Shown: positions 45,183 through 54,226, counted from the first letter of the stretch. The stretch: DNA of 64,000 nt from 13-2-20CM-66-19 sp963760225 (GCA_963760225.1 CAVXCD010000002.1:186001-250000); one strand, 5' to 3'. Notes: generated by a model not told the origin, from the letters alone. Numbers and translations are program-made.

Positions 45183-45650
45183 ATGACCACGATCAAACCT
45201 GGGGCCAAAGTGCCCGACTTCTCGCTGCCCATGACGGGCGGCGGCACCTGGAGGCTGAAGGATGCGGCCGGCGGGAAACTGGTGCTGTACTTCTACCCGC
45301 GCGACATGACCTCCGGCTGCACCCGCGAATCGCAGGATTTTCGCGACCTGGCGCCAGCGTTCCGCAAGGCCGGCGCGCAGATCGTGGGCGTGTCGCGCGA
45401 CCCGGTCGCCTCGCACGACAAGTTCGCGGCGCGCGAGTCGCTGCCCTTCCCGCTGCTCGCCGACACCGAGGAGACGGTGTGCCGGCTGTTCGATGTCATA
45501 AAACCGAAAAGCCTTTACGGCAGAAAGTTCCTCGGGGTGGAGCGCAGCACCTTCCTGCTGGACGGCGGCGGCCGCCTGCGACAGGAGTGGCGCAAGGTGA
45601 AGGTTCCCGGTCACGCGGAGGCGGTACTTGAAGCAGCGCAGCGTCTCTGA
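45183..45650 (+). CDS. bcp: Thioredoxin-dependent peroxiredoxin (Bcp/PrxQ)
   Basis: 155-residue peroxiredoxin reducing hydroperoxides. The peroxidatic Cys46 is in YPRDMTSGCTRE. The helix position that carries the resolving Cys five residues later in most PrxQ proteins is Gln51 here; the only other Cys is Cys100 in EETVCRLFD. It may therefore use the alternative resolving site or act as a 1-Cys enzyme. It overlaps the start of the PhoH-like gene by 23 nt. Confidence 0.93.
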   Translation: MTTIKPGAKVPDFSLPMTGGGTWRLKDAAGGKLVLYFYPRDMTSGCTRESQDFRDLAPAFRKAGAQIVGVSRDPVASHDKFAARESLPFPLLADTEETVCRLFDVIKPKSLYGRKFLGVERSTFLLDGGGRLRQEWRKVKVPGHAEAVLEAAQRL

Positions 45651-47106
45651 GCCCGGCCCGACCGCCGGCCTGGCAGCGGGCTCACGGGAAGTGAAGAGCC
45701 GCTCGCGCGCCGGCCGGCGGCTGTTCGTGCTCGATACCAACGTGCTGATGCACGACCCGACGGCCATCTTCCGCTTCGAAGAGCACGACGTGTACCTGCC
45801 GATGGTGGTGCTCGAGGAGCTCGACGCGCACAAGAAGGGCCTGTCAGAGGCCTCGCGCAACGTGCGCCAGGTGAGCCGCTTTCTCGACGACATGATGCGC
45901 GATGCCAGCAAGGAGCAGATCGACCTGGGGTTGAAGCTGCCGAGCGGCTACTCAGGCAACCACGGCAAGAAGCCCTCCAGCGGCCGGCTGTTCTTCCAGA
46001 CGCGGCAGCTGTCGGGCGTGCTGCCCGCGGGACTGCCCGGCCAGAGCGGCGACAACACCATCCTGGCGCAGACGCTCGCGCTGCAGAGCGAACACAAGGA
46101 TGCGCGCGTCATCCTGGTTTCCAAGGACATCAACCTGCGCATCAAGGCGGCGGTCATCGGCGTGCACGCCGAGGACTACTACAGCGACAAGACGCTCGAG
46201 GATTCCGACGTGCTCTACAGCGGCATGGGGCCGCTGCCGCGGGACTTCTGGGAGCTGCACGGCAAGGACATGCGCTCGTGGAAGGACGCCGAGCGCACCT
46301 TCTACGAAATCGCAGGTCCTGCGGTGCGCGAGTGGCAGCCCAACCAGGGCGTGTACGAGGACTCGCCCGAGGGGATCGAGGGCATCGTCCGGAACATCAG
46401 CGGCGCCACCGCCACCATCGAGCTGACGCGCGACTACCGCAACGAGCGCCACAACGTGTGGGGCATCACCGCGCGCAACCGCGAGCAGAACTTCGCGCTC
46501 AACCTGCTGATGGACCCGGAGATCGACTTCGTGACGGTGCTGGGGCCGGCCGGCACCGGCAAGACGCTGCTGGCACTCGCCGCCGGGCTGATGCAGACGC
46601 TCGAGACCAATCGCTTCGTCGAGATCATCATGACGCGCGTGACCATCCCGCTCGGCGAGGACATCGGCTTCCTCCCGGGCACCGAGGAGGAAAAGATGGA
46701 ACCGTGGATGGGCGCGCTCATGGACAATCTCGAGGTGCTGACCGGCTCGCAGGAAGGCGGCAACTGGGGGCGCGCGGCGACCAACGATCTGCTGCGCAAC
46801 CGCATCAAGATCCGCTCGCTCAACTTCATGCGTGGCCGCACCTTCCTCAACCGCTTCCTGATCCTCGACGAGGCGCAGAACCTCACGCCGAAGCAGATGA
46901 AGGCGCTCATCACGCGCGCCGGGCCCGGCACCAAGCTCGCCTGCCTCGGCAACATCGCGCAGATCGACAGCCCCTACCTGACCGAGATGACCTCGGGGCT
47001 GACCTATGCGGTGAACCGCTTCCGCGGCTGGAACCACTCCGGGCACATCACCCTGGTGCGCGGGGAGCGCTCGCGGCTGGCCGATTACGCCTCCGACATC
47101 CTGTAG
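45628..47106 (+). CDS. PhoH2-type PIN domain / PhoH ATPase fusion
   Basis: 492-residue protein with an N-terminal PIN ribonuclease domain (VLDTNVLMHDP with catalytic Asp, VVLEELDAHKKG, SGDNTILAQ, VSKDINLRIKA) and a C-terminal PhoH ATPase (Walker A GPAGTGKT, LILDEAQNLTP). Such fusions are described as RNA-unwinding nucleases. The TTG start at 45628 has GGAGG six bases upstream and overlaps the end of bcp; a GTG at 45691 is an alternative start lacking a clear ribosome site. Confidence 0.92.
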   Translation: MKQRSVSEPGPTAGLAAGSREVKSRSRAGRRLFVLDTNVLMHDPTAIFRFEEHDVYLPMVVLEELDAHKKGLSEASRNVRQVSRFLDDMMRDASKEQIDLGLKLPSGYSGNHGKKPSSGRLFFQTRQLSGVLPAGLPGQSGDNTILAQTLALQSEHKDARVILVSKDINLRIKAAVIGVHAEDYYSDKTLEDSDVLYSGMGPLPRDFWELHGKDMRSWKDAERTFYEIAGPAVREWQPNQGVYEDSPEGIEGIVRNISGATATIELTRDYRNERHNVWGITARNREQNFALNLLMDPEIDFVTVLGPAGTGKTLLALAAGLMQTLETNRFVEIIMTRVTIPLGEDIGFLPGTEEEKMEPWMGALMDNLEVLTGSQEGGNWGRAATNDLLRNRIKIRSLNFMRGRTFLNRFLILDEAQNLTPKQMKALITRAGPGTKLACLGNIAQIDSPYLTEMTSGLTYAVNRFRGWNHSGHITLVRGERSRLADYASDIL

Positions 47107-47160
47107 GTGTACGCTCTAGCCTCCTGCCTAAGCGCGCCGCGCTTGTAAGCATCTGTAATC

Positions 47161-48738
47161 ATGGAGAAACTCACGGCTCCCCGCCGCGGTCCAACAGCGA
47201 TGATGCGCCGCCTGCCGCTCGTCCTTGCCGCAACCGTGCTGGCTGGCGTCACGCTGGCTGCCGCGGACGAGCCGGTGCCGCCACCGCCGCAGCCGCTGAC
47301 CGCAGCCCCGGTCGTCGGCGCCGACCTTCCTGACCTCGGCAGCCCCGCCGCGCAGTATCTGTCGAAGACCGACGAGTACTACCTCGGGGCCATGGTGGCG
47401 AAGGAGCTGCGCGATCAGAACGAGTTGCTCGAGGATCCGGAGGTCCTCGAGTACGTCAACGGCATCGGCCAGCGGCTCGCCTCGCAGAGCGCCATGGGTG
47501 GGGAGTACTTCCATTACTCCGTGGTCAAGGACACGCAGATCAACGCCTTCGCCGTATCGGGCGGCTGGGTGTTCATCAACGCCGGGCTGATCCTCGCGAG
47601 CGACACCGAGTCGGAGCTCGCGGGCGTCATGGCGCACGAGACCGCGCACATCACCCAGCACCACATCGCGCGCATGTTCGCCGACCAGTCCAAGCAGAGC
47701 CTCGCCACCGCGGCCGCCATGATCGGCGCGATCCTGCTGGGATCGCTCGCCGGCGGCGGACAGGCCACCGAAGGCGCCATCGCCGCCACCCAGGGGCTGG
47801 CGGTGCAGCACCAGATCAACTTCACGCGCGACAACGAGCGGGAGGCCGATCGCGTCGGCATCGGCTACCTCGCCGCTGCGGGTTTCGATCCCTACGGGAT
47901 GGGCGAGATGTTCGAGTCCATGGCCCGTAACCAGGGGCTCGCCGCGACCTACATCCCGGCGATGCTGATCGATCACCCGGTCGACACCGACCGCATCGCC
48001 GAGCAGCGCTCGCGTGCCGAGCAGTTTCCGCCGTACAAGGGCAAGGACTCGTATAGCTATGCGCTGATTCGCGAGCGCGTGCGGGTGCTGACGGCGGTCG
48101 GGGATGTCGACCTCGACGCGCAGTACGCGCAGAAGATCGCGCACGGCGGCGATAACCTCAGCAACCGCTACGGCGAGGCACTCGCGCTGATGAACACCGG
48201 CCAGGCCGAGCAGGCGGTCAAGATCCTCACTCCGCTGGTGCAGCAGCACGAGGGCCTCACGCTGCTGCACGCGGCGCTCGGGCAGGCCCAGGCCAAGGCC
48301 GGGCACATGGATGCGGCGCTCGCCACCTTCAAGCACGCCGAGGTGATGTTTCCGCGCAACGTGCCGGTCACGGTGCGCTACGCGGAGACGCTCATGAACG
48401 CCGGCCGCGCGGCTGAAGCCCACACCATGCTGCTCGATCTTTTCAACAACGTGCCACCGACACCGGATCAGATCCGCCTCACCGCGCTCGCGGCCAGCGC
48501 GGCCGGGGATGCCGGGGACGCGTACTACTACATGGGCGAATACCAGCTCGCGGGCGGTGATCTGAATCTCGCCGCGCAACAGCTGCAGCTGGCACTCGCC
48601 TCGCCGCACATCAGCGTGATCCAGCGTGAGCGTTACCAGGCGCGGCTCGACGAGATACGCGATTACCTCGCCACCACCAGGAAGCGCCGCCTGACCAGCG
48701 ACAACGACGGCCAGGGACAGCGCGGCGGCGGCCGCTGA
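47161..48738 (+). CDS. bepA: BepA-like periplasmic M48 metalloprotease with TPR repeats
   Basis: 525 residues. A signal peptide lies around residues 15-35 (MMRRLPLVLAATVLAG); starting at Met14 (47200) is possible. The zinc motif HETAH (159-163) and the later Glu in NEREADRVG define M48; the C-terminal half carries TPR-type helices. In E. coli BepA (YfgC) degrades misfolded outer-membrane proteins such as LptD at the BAM complex. It is the last gene of the conserved gcvR-bcp-phoH-bepA run. Confidence 0.92.
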   Translation: MEKLTAPRRGPTAMMRRLPLVLAATVLAGVTLAAADEPVPPPPQPLTAAPVVGADLPDLGSPAAQYLSKTDEYYLGAMVAKELRDQNELLEDPEVLEYVNGIGQRLASQSAMGGEYFHYSVVKDTQINAFAVSGGWVFINAGLILASDTESELAGVMAHETAHITQHHIARMFADQSKQSLATAAAMIGAILLGSLAGGGQATEGAIAATQGLAVQHQINFTRDNEREADRVGIGYLAAAGFDPYGMGEMFESMARNQGLAATYIPAMLIDHPVDTDRIAEQRSRAEQFPPYKGKDSYSYALIRERVRVLTAVGDVDLDAQYAQKIAHGGDNLSNRYGEALALMNTGQAEQAVKILTPLVQQHEGLTLLHAALGQAQAKAGHMDAALATFKHAEVMFPRNVPVTVRYAETLMNAGRAAEAHTMLLDLFNNVPPTPDQIRLTALAASAAGDAGDAYYYMGEYQLAGGDLNLAAQQLQLALASPHISVIQRERYQARLDEIRDYLATTRKRRLTSDNDGQGQRGGGR

Positions 48739-48873
48739 CCACCGGCCGCGAGCTTCCGCCGACACGGCTGCAGCGCGCGCCCCACGGCGTGCGGCGCCCG
48801 CGCTGGGCTCAGCGCCGGGCGCGGCGCGCGGCTGCTACAATCCCCGACCAACTTCCCTCCGTCCTGCGACGCC

Positions 48874-49758
48874 ATGCGAGCCACCAGCACCCGCACCCGA
48901 CTACTGTCCGCACTGTGCCTGCTGCTGTTGTGCGCCTGCGCCACGCTGCCGCCAGGCCCGCGCAACCCGCGCGATCCGTGGGAGCGGATGAACCGCACGA
49001 CCTACAAGTTCAACGACAAGGTGGACAAGGCGATCCTGCGGCCGCTGGCGCGCGGCTACCACAAGGTCACGCCGGGTTTTGCGCAGACCGGCGTGCGCAA
49101 TTTCATGGACAACCTGAATTACTCGATCGTCATGCTCAATGACCTGCTGCAGGGTCAGATCAAGCCGTTCTTCTCCGACACCCTGCGGCTGGTCGTCAAC
49201 ACGACCATCGGCATCGGCGGGTTGTTCGATCCGGCGACCCGCATGGGGATCGACAAGAACGATCGCGACCTGGGACAGACGTTCGGCAAGTGGGGCATCG
49301 GCAGCGGGCCGTACGTGGTGTTGCCGTTCCTCGGGCCTTCGGACGTGCGCGATGCCTTCGGCCGCCTCGGCGATGACTTCAGCACGCCGCGGCAGTACAT
49401 CCGCAACCCCTACTGGGACTACGGTCTGTGGGCGCTCGATGTGCTGGACACGCATGCGCGGCTGCTGCCGCTGGATCGGGTGCTGGACAGTGCCTATGAC
49501 CCTTACGCCTTCTTGCGCAACGCCTACCTGCAGAACCGCGATTTCAAGGTGAACGGTGGGCAGTCGGCGAGCGAGGAGGAGCAGGAGCAGAAGCTGTTCG
49601 AGGAGAGCAGCGGCGATGAGGGGGCCGCAGCGCCCGGCGCACCGCCCCAGGGCGCGGCACCGCCTCAGGGCACGGCAGCGCCTCAGGGCGCGGCACCGCC
49701 CCAGGGCACGCCACCGCCGGCGCCTCCCGACTCCTCGCAGGCTCCGCCGCCGCAGTGA
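48874..49758 (+). CDS. mlaA: MlaA outer-membrane phospholipid-removing lipoprotein
   Basis: 294 residues. The lipobox LLCAC ends at about Cys22. The VacJ/MlaA signature is clear: DPWERMNRTTYKFND, then VRNFMDNL, LRLVVNTTIGIGGLFDPAT, and the DLGQTFGKWGIGSGPYVVLP block. MlaA forms a ring in the outer membrane that passes misplaced phospholipids to MlaC. The last 50 residues are a low-complexity AAPQGA/PPQGT repeat of unknown role. It converges on mlaB, completing the Mla set split over two strands. Confidence 0.96.
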   Translation: MRATSTRTRLLSALCLLLLCACATLPPGPRNPRDPWERMNRTTYKFNDKVDKAILRPLARGYHKVTPGFAQTGVRNFMDNLNYSIVMLNDLLQGQIKPFFSDTLRLVVNTTIGIGGLFDPATRMGIDKNDRDLGQTFGKWGIGSGPYVVLPFLGPSDVRDAFGRLGDDFSTPRQYIRNPYWDYGLWALDVLDTHARLLPLDRVLDSAYDPYAFLRNAYLQNRDFKVNGGQSASEEEQEQKLFEESSGDEGAAAPGAPPQGAAPPQGTAAPQGAAPPQGTPPPAPPDSSQAPPPQ

Positions 49759-49782
49759 GCGGGCCGCTACAGCTGCGCGCGC

Positions 49783-50139
49783 TCACACCCCGCGCGCGAG
49801 CAGCTCCTCGACCTCACTGATGTGGGCGAGCGCCGTCAGGTCCTGCGGCAGCTGCGTGTAATGCAGGTGGCGGCCCGCCTGCTTCGCGAGTCCCAGCCAT
49901 TCGAGCAGCACCGCAAGGCCGGCGCTGTCGCAGGTGGTGACGCCACTGCAGTCGATCTCGAGGGCCTGCGCACCGCTCGCGCCGAGTGACTCCCGGCCAA
50001 GCGCGAGCGCCCGGCGTGCGGTGGCGAAGGTCAGCGGCCCGTGCACGCGGACGTTTCCGTCCGCACCCCTGGCCAGCTGCAGCGCGGTCGCACCGGCAGC
50101 GGGCAGCGCGGCGGCGGCAGGCGGTGGCAGCGTGCTCAT
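49783..50139 (-). CDS. mlaB: MlaB, STAS-domain subunit of the Mla transporter
   Basis: 118-residue STAS domain protein that stabilises the MlaFEDB ABC complex. Characteristic strand-helix: LEIDCSGVTTCDSAGLAVLLEWL, where the TCDSAG loop faces MlaF. The ATG shares one base with the mlaC stop (TGATG), so it is coupled. An upstream extension of the frame is not protein-like. Confidence 0.92.
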   Translation of the reverse strand: MSTLPPPAAAALPAAGATALQLARGADGNVRVHGPLTFATARRALALGRESLGASGAQALEIDCSGVTTCDSAGLAVLLEWLGLAKQAGRHLHYTQLPQDLTALAHISEVEELLARGV

Positions 50140-50819
50140 CAGCTCTTGCCCGTGACCTGCTGCTTGCCGATCGCCTCGGGCTTCTCGCCCGAGTTGAGGC
50201 GCTTGATCACCGCGTCGATCCCCTGCTGCTCGATCTGCGCGCCGAAGTCCTCGCGATAGCTGTTCACGTAGCTGATACCGTCGATCACCACGTCCCACGC
50301 CTTCCAGCCCTGCGGCGTGCGCACCATGTAGTAGTTGACCGCGATGCGATCGCCGTTGTCGCGCTTCACGTCGGTGCGCACGGTGGCGACGCGCGCATCC
50401 GGCGCCACGTTGGTCGGATAGATCTTGAGGCGATCGGAGGTGAACTCCGCCAGCGCGCTGCCGTAGTTGGACAGCAGCGAGTGGTAGAAGGCATCGATGA
50501 AGCGCTGTCGCTGATCCGGGGTGGCGGTGCGCCAGTACTTGCCGAGCACCAGCTGCGCCGACCGCTGGGTGTCGAAATGCGGCAACAGGTACTTGTCCAC
50601 CAGCTGCGCAAGCTTCGCCGGATCGCGACGGTAGCCTTCGCGGTCCTTGTTCAGATCATTGAGCATGCCCTGCGCGGCGGCCTGCACCACATCGGCCGGC
50701 CCCTCGGCTGCAGCGGCAGGTGCGGCCGCGCCAGCCGGCGCGGGCGCCGTCTGCGCCTGCACGGCGGCGAGTCCCGAGATCAGGCACAGGAGCGCGCCGC
50801 CAAAGATTGCGTATCTCAT
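50139..50819 (-). CDS. mlaC: MlaC periplasmic phospholipid-binding protein
   Basis: 226 residues with a signal peptide (MRYAIFGGALLCLISGLAAV, cleavage near VQAQ) and a low-complexity Ala/Pro stretch. The Ttg2D/MlaC domain has YKREG-like DKDREGYRRD, VDKYLLPHFDTQRSAQLVLGKYW, and the C-terminal AWDVVIDGISYVNSYREDFG. It carries lipids between MlaA and MlaD. It overlaps mlaD by 4 nt (ATGA). Confidence 0.96.
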   Translation of the reverse strand: MRYAIFGGALLCLISGLAAVQAQTAPAPAGAAAPAAAAEGPADVVQAAAQGMLNDLNKDREGYRRDPAKLAQLVDKYLLPHFDTQRSAQLVLGKYWRTATPDQRQRFIDAFYHSLLSNYGSALAEFTSDRLKIYPTNVAPDARVATVRTDVKRDNGDRIAVNYYMVRTPQGWKAWDVVIDGISYVNSYREDFGAQIEQQGIDAVIKRLNSGEKPEAIGKQQVTGKS

Positions 50820-51364
50820 TTCCTCGACTCCGACTTGCTGGATGTGTCCGGATTCTTGCTGGCGTTACCGACGTCGCCGCCCTGGCCGCCGCCGCTGTCC
50901 TTGCTCGCGAAATTGGCGAACATCTTGTTGATCAGGTTCTCGAGCACGAGGGCCGACTGTGTCTGGTCGATGGTGCTGCCGTTCTTCAGGTAGGTGTCCG
51001 ACCCGCCGGGACTCAAGCCGATGTACTTGCCACCGAGCAATCCCTGCGTCTGGATGCTGGCGAAGCTGTCGTCGGGGATCTGGTTGAACTGCTGGTCAAA
51101 GTGCATGCTGACCACTGCCTTGTAGGTCTTGGAGTCGAAGCGGATGCCGGTGACTTCGCCCATGCGCACGCCCGCCATGGTGACCGGTGAGCCCACCTTG
51201 AGATCACCGATGTTGTCGAAGTCCGCGTTCACGTCATAGCCGGCCTTGGCGCCGCCGAACTTCAGTCCACTGGCCGGCAGCTGCGTGGTGAGAAACAGCA
51301 GCGCGGCAAATCCCAGCAACACAAACAGCCCGGTTCCGATCTCGAGAGTTCGATTGGCACGCAT
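50816..51364 (-). CDS. mlaD: MlaD, MCE-domain lipid-binding subunit
   Basis: 182 residues: one N-terminal membrane helix (IGTGLFVLLGFAALLFLTT) and a single MCE domain (YDVNADFDNIGDLKVGSPVTMAGVRMGEVTGI, then QTQGLLGGKYIGLSPGG). The hydrophobic C-terminal helix (ALVLENLINKMF) forms the hexameric pore in E. coli. A Gly/Ser/Lys-rich tail follows. It lies 15 nt after mlaE. Confidence 0.97.
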   Translation of the reverse strand: MRANRTLEIGTGLFVLLGFAALLFLTTQLPASGLKFGGAKAGYDVNADFDNIGDLKVGSPVTMAGVRMGEVTGIRFDSKTYKAVVSMHFDQQFNQIPDDSFASIQTQGLLGGKYIGLSPGGSDTYLKNGSTIDQTQSALVLENLINKMFANFASKDSGGGQGGDVGNASKNPDTSSKSESRK

Positions 51365-51379
51365 AAGGTAAAGTTCCTC

Positions 51380-52141
51380 TTACAGGAATTCCGCGGTCAA
51401 CACATAGTCGAGCAGCAGGGTCATCACGGACGAGGCCACCACGGTGCGCGTGGTGGCCAGTCCCACCCCTTCGGCCGTGGGGGCGGCGTTGTAGCCTTCG
51501 TACACGGCGATCAGGCTGCAGGCAATGCCGAACACGACGCTCTTGACCAGGCCCTCGGAGACGTCGTGCAGCGCGACCGAGTCCTGGGTCTGCGACCAGA
51601 ACACGCCGCGGTCGACGCCCATCAGCTGTACGCCCACCAGCTGTGCGCCGTAGAGCCCGATGACGCTGAAAATAGCCGTCAGCAGCGGCATGGCGATCAC
51701 CCCGCCGAGGAAGCGCGGTGCGGCGACGTAGCGCAGCGGATCGACCGCCATCATCTCCATCGCCGTGAGCTGGTCGGTGGCGCGCATCAGGCCGATCTCT
51801 GAGGTGAGCGAGGTGCCCGCGCGCCCGGCGAACAGCAACGCAGTGATCACCGGCGCCAGCTCGCGCAGCAGTCCGAGCGCTGCCGCCGTGCCGAGCGCCT
51901 CCTCGGAGCCGAAGCGCCGCAGCAGGTCATAGCCCTGCAGGCCGAGCACCATGCCGACGAACAGCCCCGAGAGCATGATGATGATGAGCGAGCGGGCGCC
52001 GGCGTTGTAGATCTGCTGCACCAGCAGGCGCGGCCGCCCGAGCGCCGGCACGCATTGCACCAGCAGCCGCAGCAGAAACAATGCCACCGCACCGAGCCGC
52101 CGTACGCCCTCGAGCAGGTAGCCGTTGCGCGCCGGGCTCAC
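51380..52141 (-). CDS. mlaE: MlaE, ABC transporter permease
   Basis: 253-residue membrane permease of the Mla phospholipid transporter, with about five hydrophobic segments and the family motifs LLFAGRAGTSLTSEIGLMRATDQLTAME and DPLRYVAAPRFLGG. The start is GTG at 52141, overlapping the mlaF stop as GTGA. It partners MlaF, MlaD and MlaB, all encoded next to it. Confidence 0.97.
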   Translation of the reverse strand: MSPARNGYLLEGVRRLGAVALFLLRLLVQCVPALGRPRLLVQQIYNAGARSLIIIMLSGLFVGMVLGLQGYDLLRRFGSEEALGTAAALGLLRELAPVITALLFAGRAGTSLTSEIGLMRATDQLTAMEMMAVDPLRYVAAPRFLGGVIAMPLLTAIFSVIGLYGAQLVGVQLMGVDRGVFWSQTQDSVALHDVSEGLVKSVVFGIACSLIAVYEGYNAAPTAEGVGLATTRTVVASSVMTLLLDYVLTAEFL

Positions 52142-52983
52142 GGCGCGTCCGTGCCGAACAGCTGCTGCGCGTAATCGGGCGCCGGGTAGTGGAAGGCCAC
52201 CGGTCCTTCCGCACTGCCGGTCATGAACTGGCGCACCACCGCCGAGTCGCTCGCGCGCAGCTGCTGCGGCGTGCCGTGCGCGGCCATCGTACCGCCCTCG
52301 AGCAGGTAGCTGTCGTCGGCGATGGTGGACAGCTCCTGCACGTCATGGGAGACCACGATGCTGGTGATGCCGAGCGCCTCGTTCATGCGCTTGATGAGAC
52401 GCAGGATCACGCCGAGCGAGATCGGATCGAGCCCGACGAATGGCTCATCGTAGATCAGCACCTCCGGGTCCATGACGATGGCGCGCGCCAGCGCCACGCG
52501 GCGCGCCATGCCGCCGGAGAGCTCGGCGGGCATCAGCTGCGCGGCGCCGCGCAGCCCGACCGCCTGCAGCTTGGTGAGCACCAGCTTGCGAATCAGCGTT
52601 TCCGGAAGATCGGTGTGCTCGCGCACCGGGAAGGCCACGTTCTCGAACACGTCCATGTCGGTGAGCAGCGCGCCGTTCTGGAACAGCATGCCCATGCGCC
52701 GGCGCAGCGCGTAGACCTCACGCTGACCGATCGCCGCCAGGTCCTGGCCGAACACCGTCACCCGACCGCGGTCGGCGAAGATCTGCGCGGTGATCAGCCG
52801 CAGCAGCGTGGTCTTGCCCGTGCCGCTCGGGCCCATGATCGCGGTGATGCGTCCGCGGCGCACCGTGAGATCGAGTCCGCTGAAGATCTCGTGTGTGCCG
52901 AACTTATAGGACACCCCGCGCACGTCGACGACGACGTCGGCCGGGTCCGCCGACGCCACCTCCCGGGGTTGCGGGCTGGTCAC
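52138..52983 (-). CDS. mlaF: MlaF, ABC transporter ATPase
   Basis: 281-residue ATPase. Walker A GPSGTGKTT, Q-loop MLFQNGALL, signature LSGGMARRVALARAI, Walker B VLIYDEPFVGLDP and the His switch VSHDVQE. The C-terminal extension (PVAFHYPAPDYAQQLFG) is the part that in MlaF reaches over to bind the neighbouring subunit. The GTG at 52983 is the chosen start; upstream frame looks non-coding. It is first in the mlaFEDCB operon, 25 nt downstream of fba. Confidence 0.96.
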   Translation of the reverse strand: MTSPQPREVASADPADVVVDVRGVSYKFGTHEIFSGLDLTVRRGRITAIMGPSGTGKTTLLRLITAQIFADRGRVTVFGQDLAAIGQREVYALRRRMGMLFQNGALLTDMDVFENVAFPVREHTDLPETLIRKLVLTKLQAVGLRGAAQLMPAELSGGMARRVALARAIVMDPEVLIYDEPFVGLDPISLGVILRLIKRMNEALGITSIVVSHDVQELSTIADDSYLLEGGTMAAHGTPQQLRASDSAVVRQFMTGSAEGPVAFHYPAPDYAQQLFGTDAP

Positions 52984-53008
52984 GCGCGCGCGGCAGCCGC
53001 CCGGATGC

Positions 53009-54031
53009 TCACGCGGCCTGGCTTTCCATCTCGGCCGCGTAGCGCCCGGTGGTGGCAAGTCCGTTCAGCCTGGCGCGGCGGGCAAATTCCTGCTGGCCGG
53101 CGCTGAAATTCGCCGGCACCCCGCCCCAGGCCTTGAGAGCCGTATCCTGCAGGGCGCGGCCATAGCTGAACGTGAGCGCCCAGGGCAGCGGCCCGAGCCG
53201 GTTCATCAGCGACAGATGCAGCGTCGCCTCGGTGGGCGACTGCCCGCCGGACAGGAACGCGATGCCGGGCACCGCGGGCGGCACGTGACGCTTGAGCACT
53301 TGCACGGTCGCCTGCGCAACCACCTCGGGTGCCGCCTGCTCGGGGGCCTTCTTACCGGAGATCACCATGTTCGGCTTGAGCACCATGCCCTCGAGCAGCA
53401 CGCGATGCTCGAACAGCTGGCGAAAGACCCTCGCCAGCACCTCCTCGGTGACCTCGCGGCAGCGCTCGAGCGTGTGCGCTCCGTCCATCAGCACCTCCGG
53501 CTCGACGATCGGCACGATGTCGTTCTCCTGGCACAGTGCCGCGTAGCGCGCCAGCGCGTGGGCGTTGGCGGCGATGGCGAAAGCGCTCGGAATGCCGGCC
53601 CCGATGTCGATCACCGCGCGCCACTTGGCGAAGCGCGCGCCGAGGCGGTAGTACTCGATCAGCCGTTCGCGCAGCCCGTCGAGCCCCTCGGTGATGGTCT
53701 CGCCGGGGAAGCCAGCCAGGGGCTTCGCCCCGGTGTCGACCTTGATCCCCGGGATGATCCCCTGCTTCGCGAGGTACTGCGGGAAGGGCGTGCCGTCCTT
53801 CGTCTTCTGGCGGATCGTCTCGTCGTAGAGAATCACCCCGCTCACCGACTGGGCGGCGCCCTGGGCGGTGAACAGCATCTCGCGATAAGTGCGCCGATGC
53901 TCCTCGGTGGAATCGAGCCTGATGCTGTCGAAGCGCTTCTTGATCGTGCCGGTACTCTCGTCCGCGGCGAGAATACCTTTGCCCTTGGCCATCATGGCGC
54001 CGGCGATCCGCGCGAGCTCACTTGGATTCAT
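53009..54031 (-). CDS. fba: Class I fructose-bisphosphate aldolase
   Basis: Schiff-base aldolase of glycolysis and gluconeogenesis, 340 residues. N-terminal KGILAADESTGTIKKRF, the lysine in GMVLKPNMV that forms the imine, FLSGGQSPTEAT and the C-terminal Tyr-containing tail RLNGLATTGRYAAEMES are all class I. The ATG at 54031 has AAGGA upstream. It is divergent from the Rrf2 regulator and closely followed by mlaF; cotranscription with the mla genes is possible but the functional link is unclear. Confidence 0.96.
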   Translation of the reverse strand: MNPSELARIAGAMMAKGKGILAADESTGTIKKRFDSIRLDSTEEHRRTYREMLFTAQGAAQSVSGVILYDETIRQKTKDGTPFPQYLAKQGIIPGIKVDTGAKPLAGFPGETITEGLDGLRERLIEYYRLGARFAKWRAVIDIGAGIPSAFAIAANAHALARYAALCQENDIVPIVEPEVLMDGAHTLERCREVTEEVLARVFRQLFEHRVLLEGMVLKPNMVISGKKAPEQAAPEVVAQATVQVLKRHVPPAVPGIAFLSGGQSPTEATLHLSLMNRLGPLPWALTFSYGRALQDTALKAWGGVPANFSAGQQEFARRARLNGLATTGRYAAEMESQAA

Positions 54032-54171
54032 CGATCCGTCCTTTCGCACACCGGCACCAGGCGACGATGCAAGCCCGCGAGGATAGCAAATCCCCCCGCC
54101 TTCCCGCCGGCAGCGGCTGTGCCAGCTGCACCCGTGCCGTGGGCGGCATGCCCCTTAAAGCCGCGCCGGGC

Positions 54172-54200
54172 TTGGCCTTCGGTGCAATCAGTACTAAACT
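54172..54200 (+). promoter_or_regulatory. Promoter of the suf operon with overlapping operator candidate
   Basis: TTGGCC (54172-54177), a 17-bp spacer and TAAACT (54195-54200) form a credible sigma-70 promoter for the regulator-suf operon. The stretch ACTAAACTAGTCCTACTTTG (54193-54212) overlaps the -10 box and contains the CTAG palindrome. It is unusually A+T-rich and recalls IscR-type Rrf2 sites, so autoregulation by the first gene is likely. Confidence 0.5.
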
Positions 54201-54226
54201 AGTCCTACTTTGTGGAGGGCCTTGCG

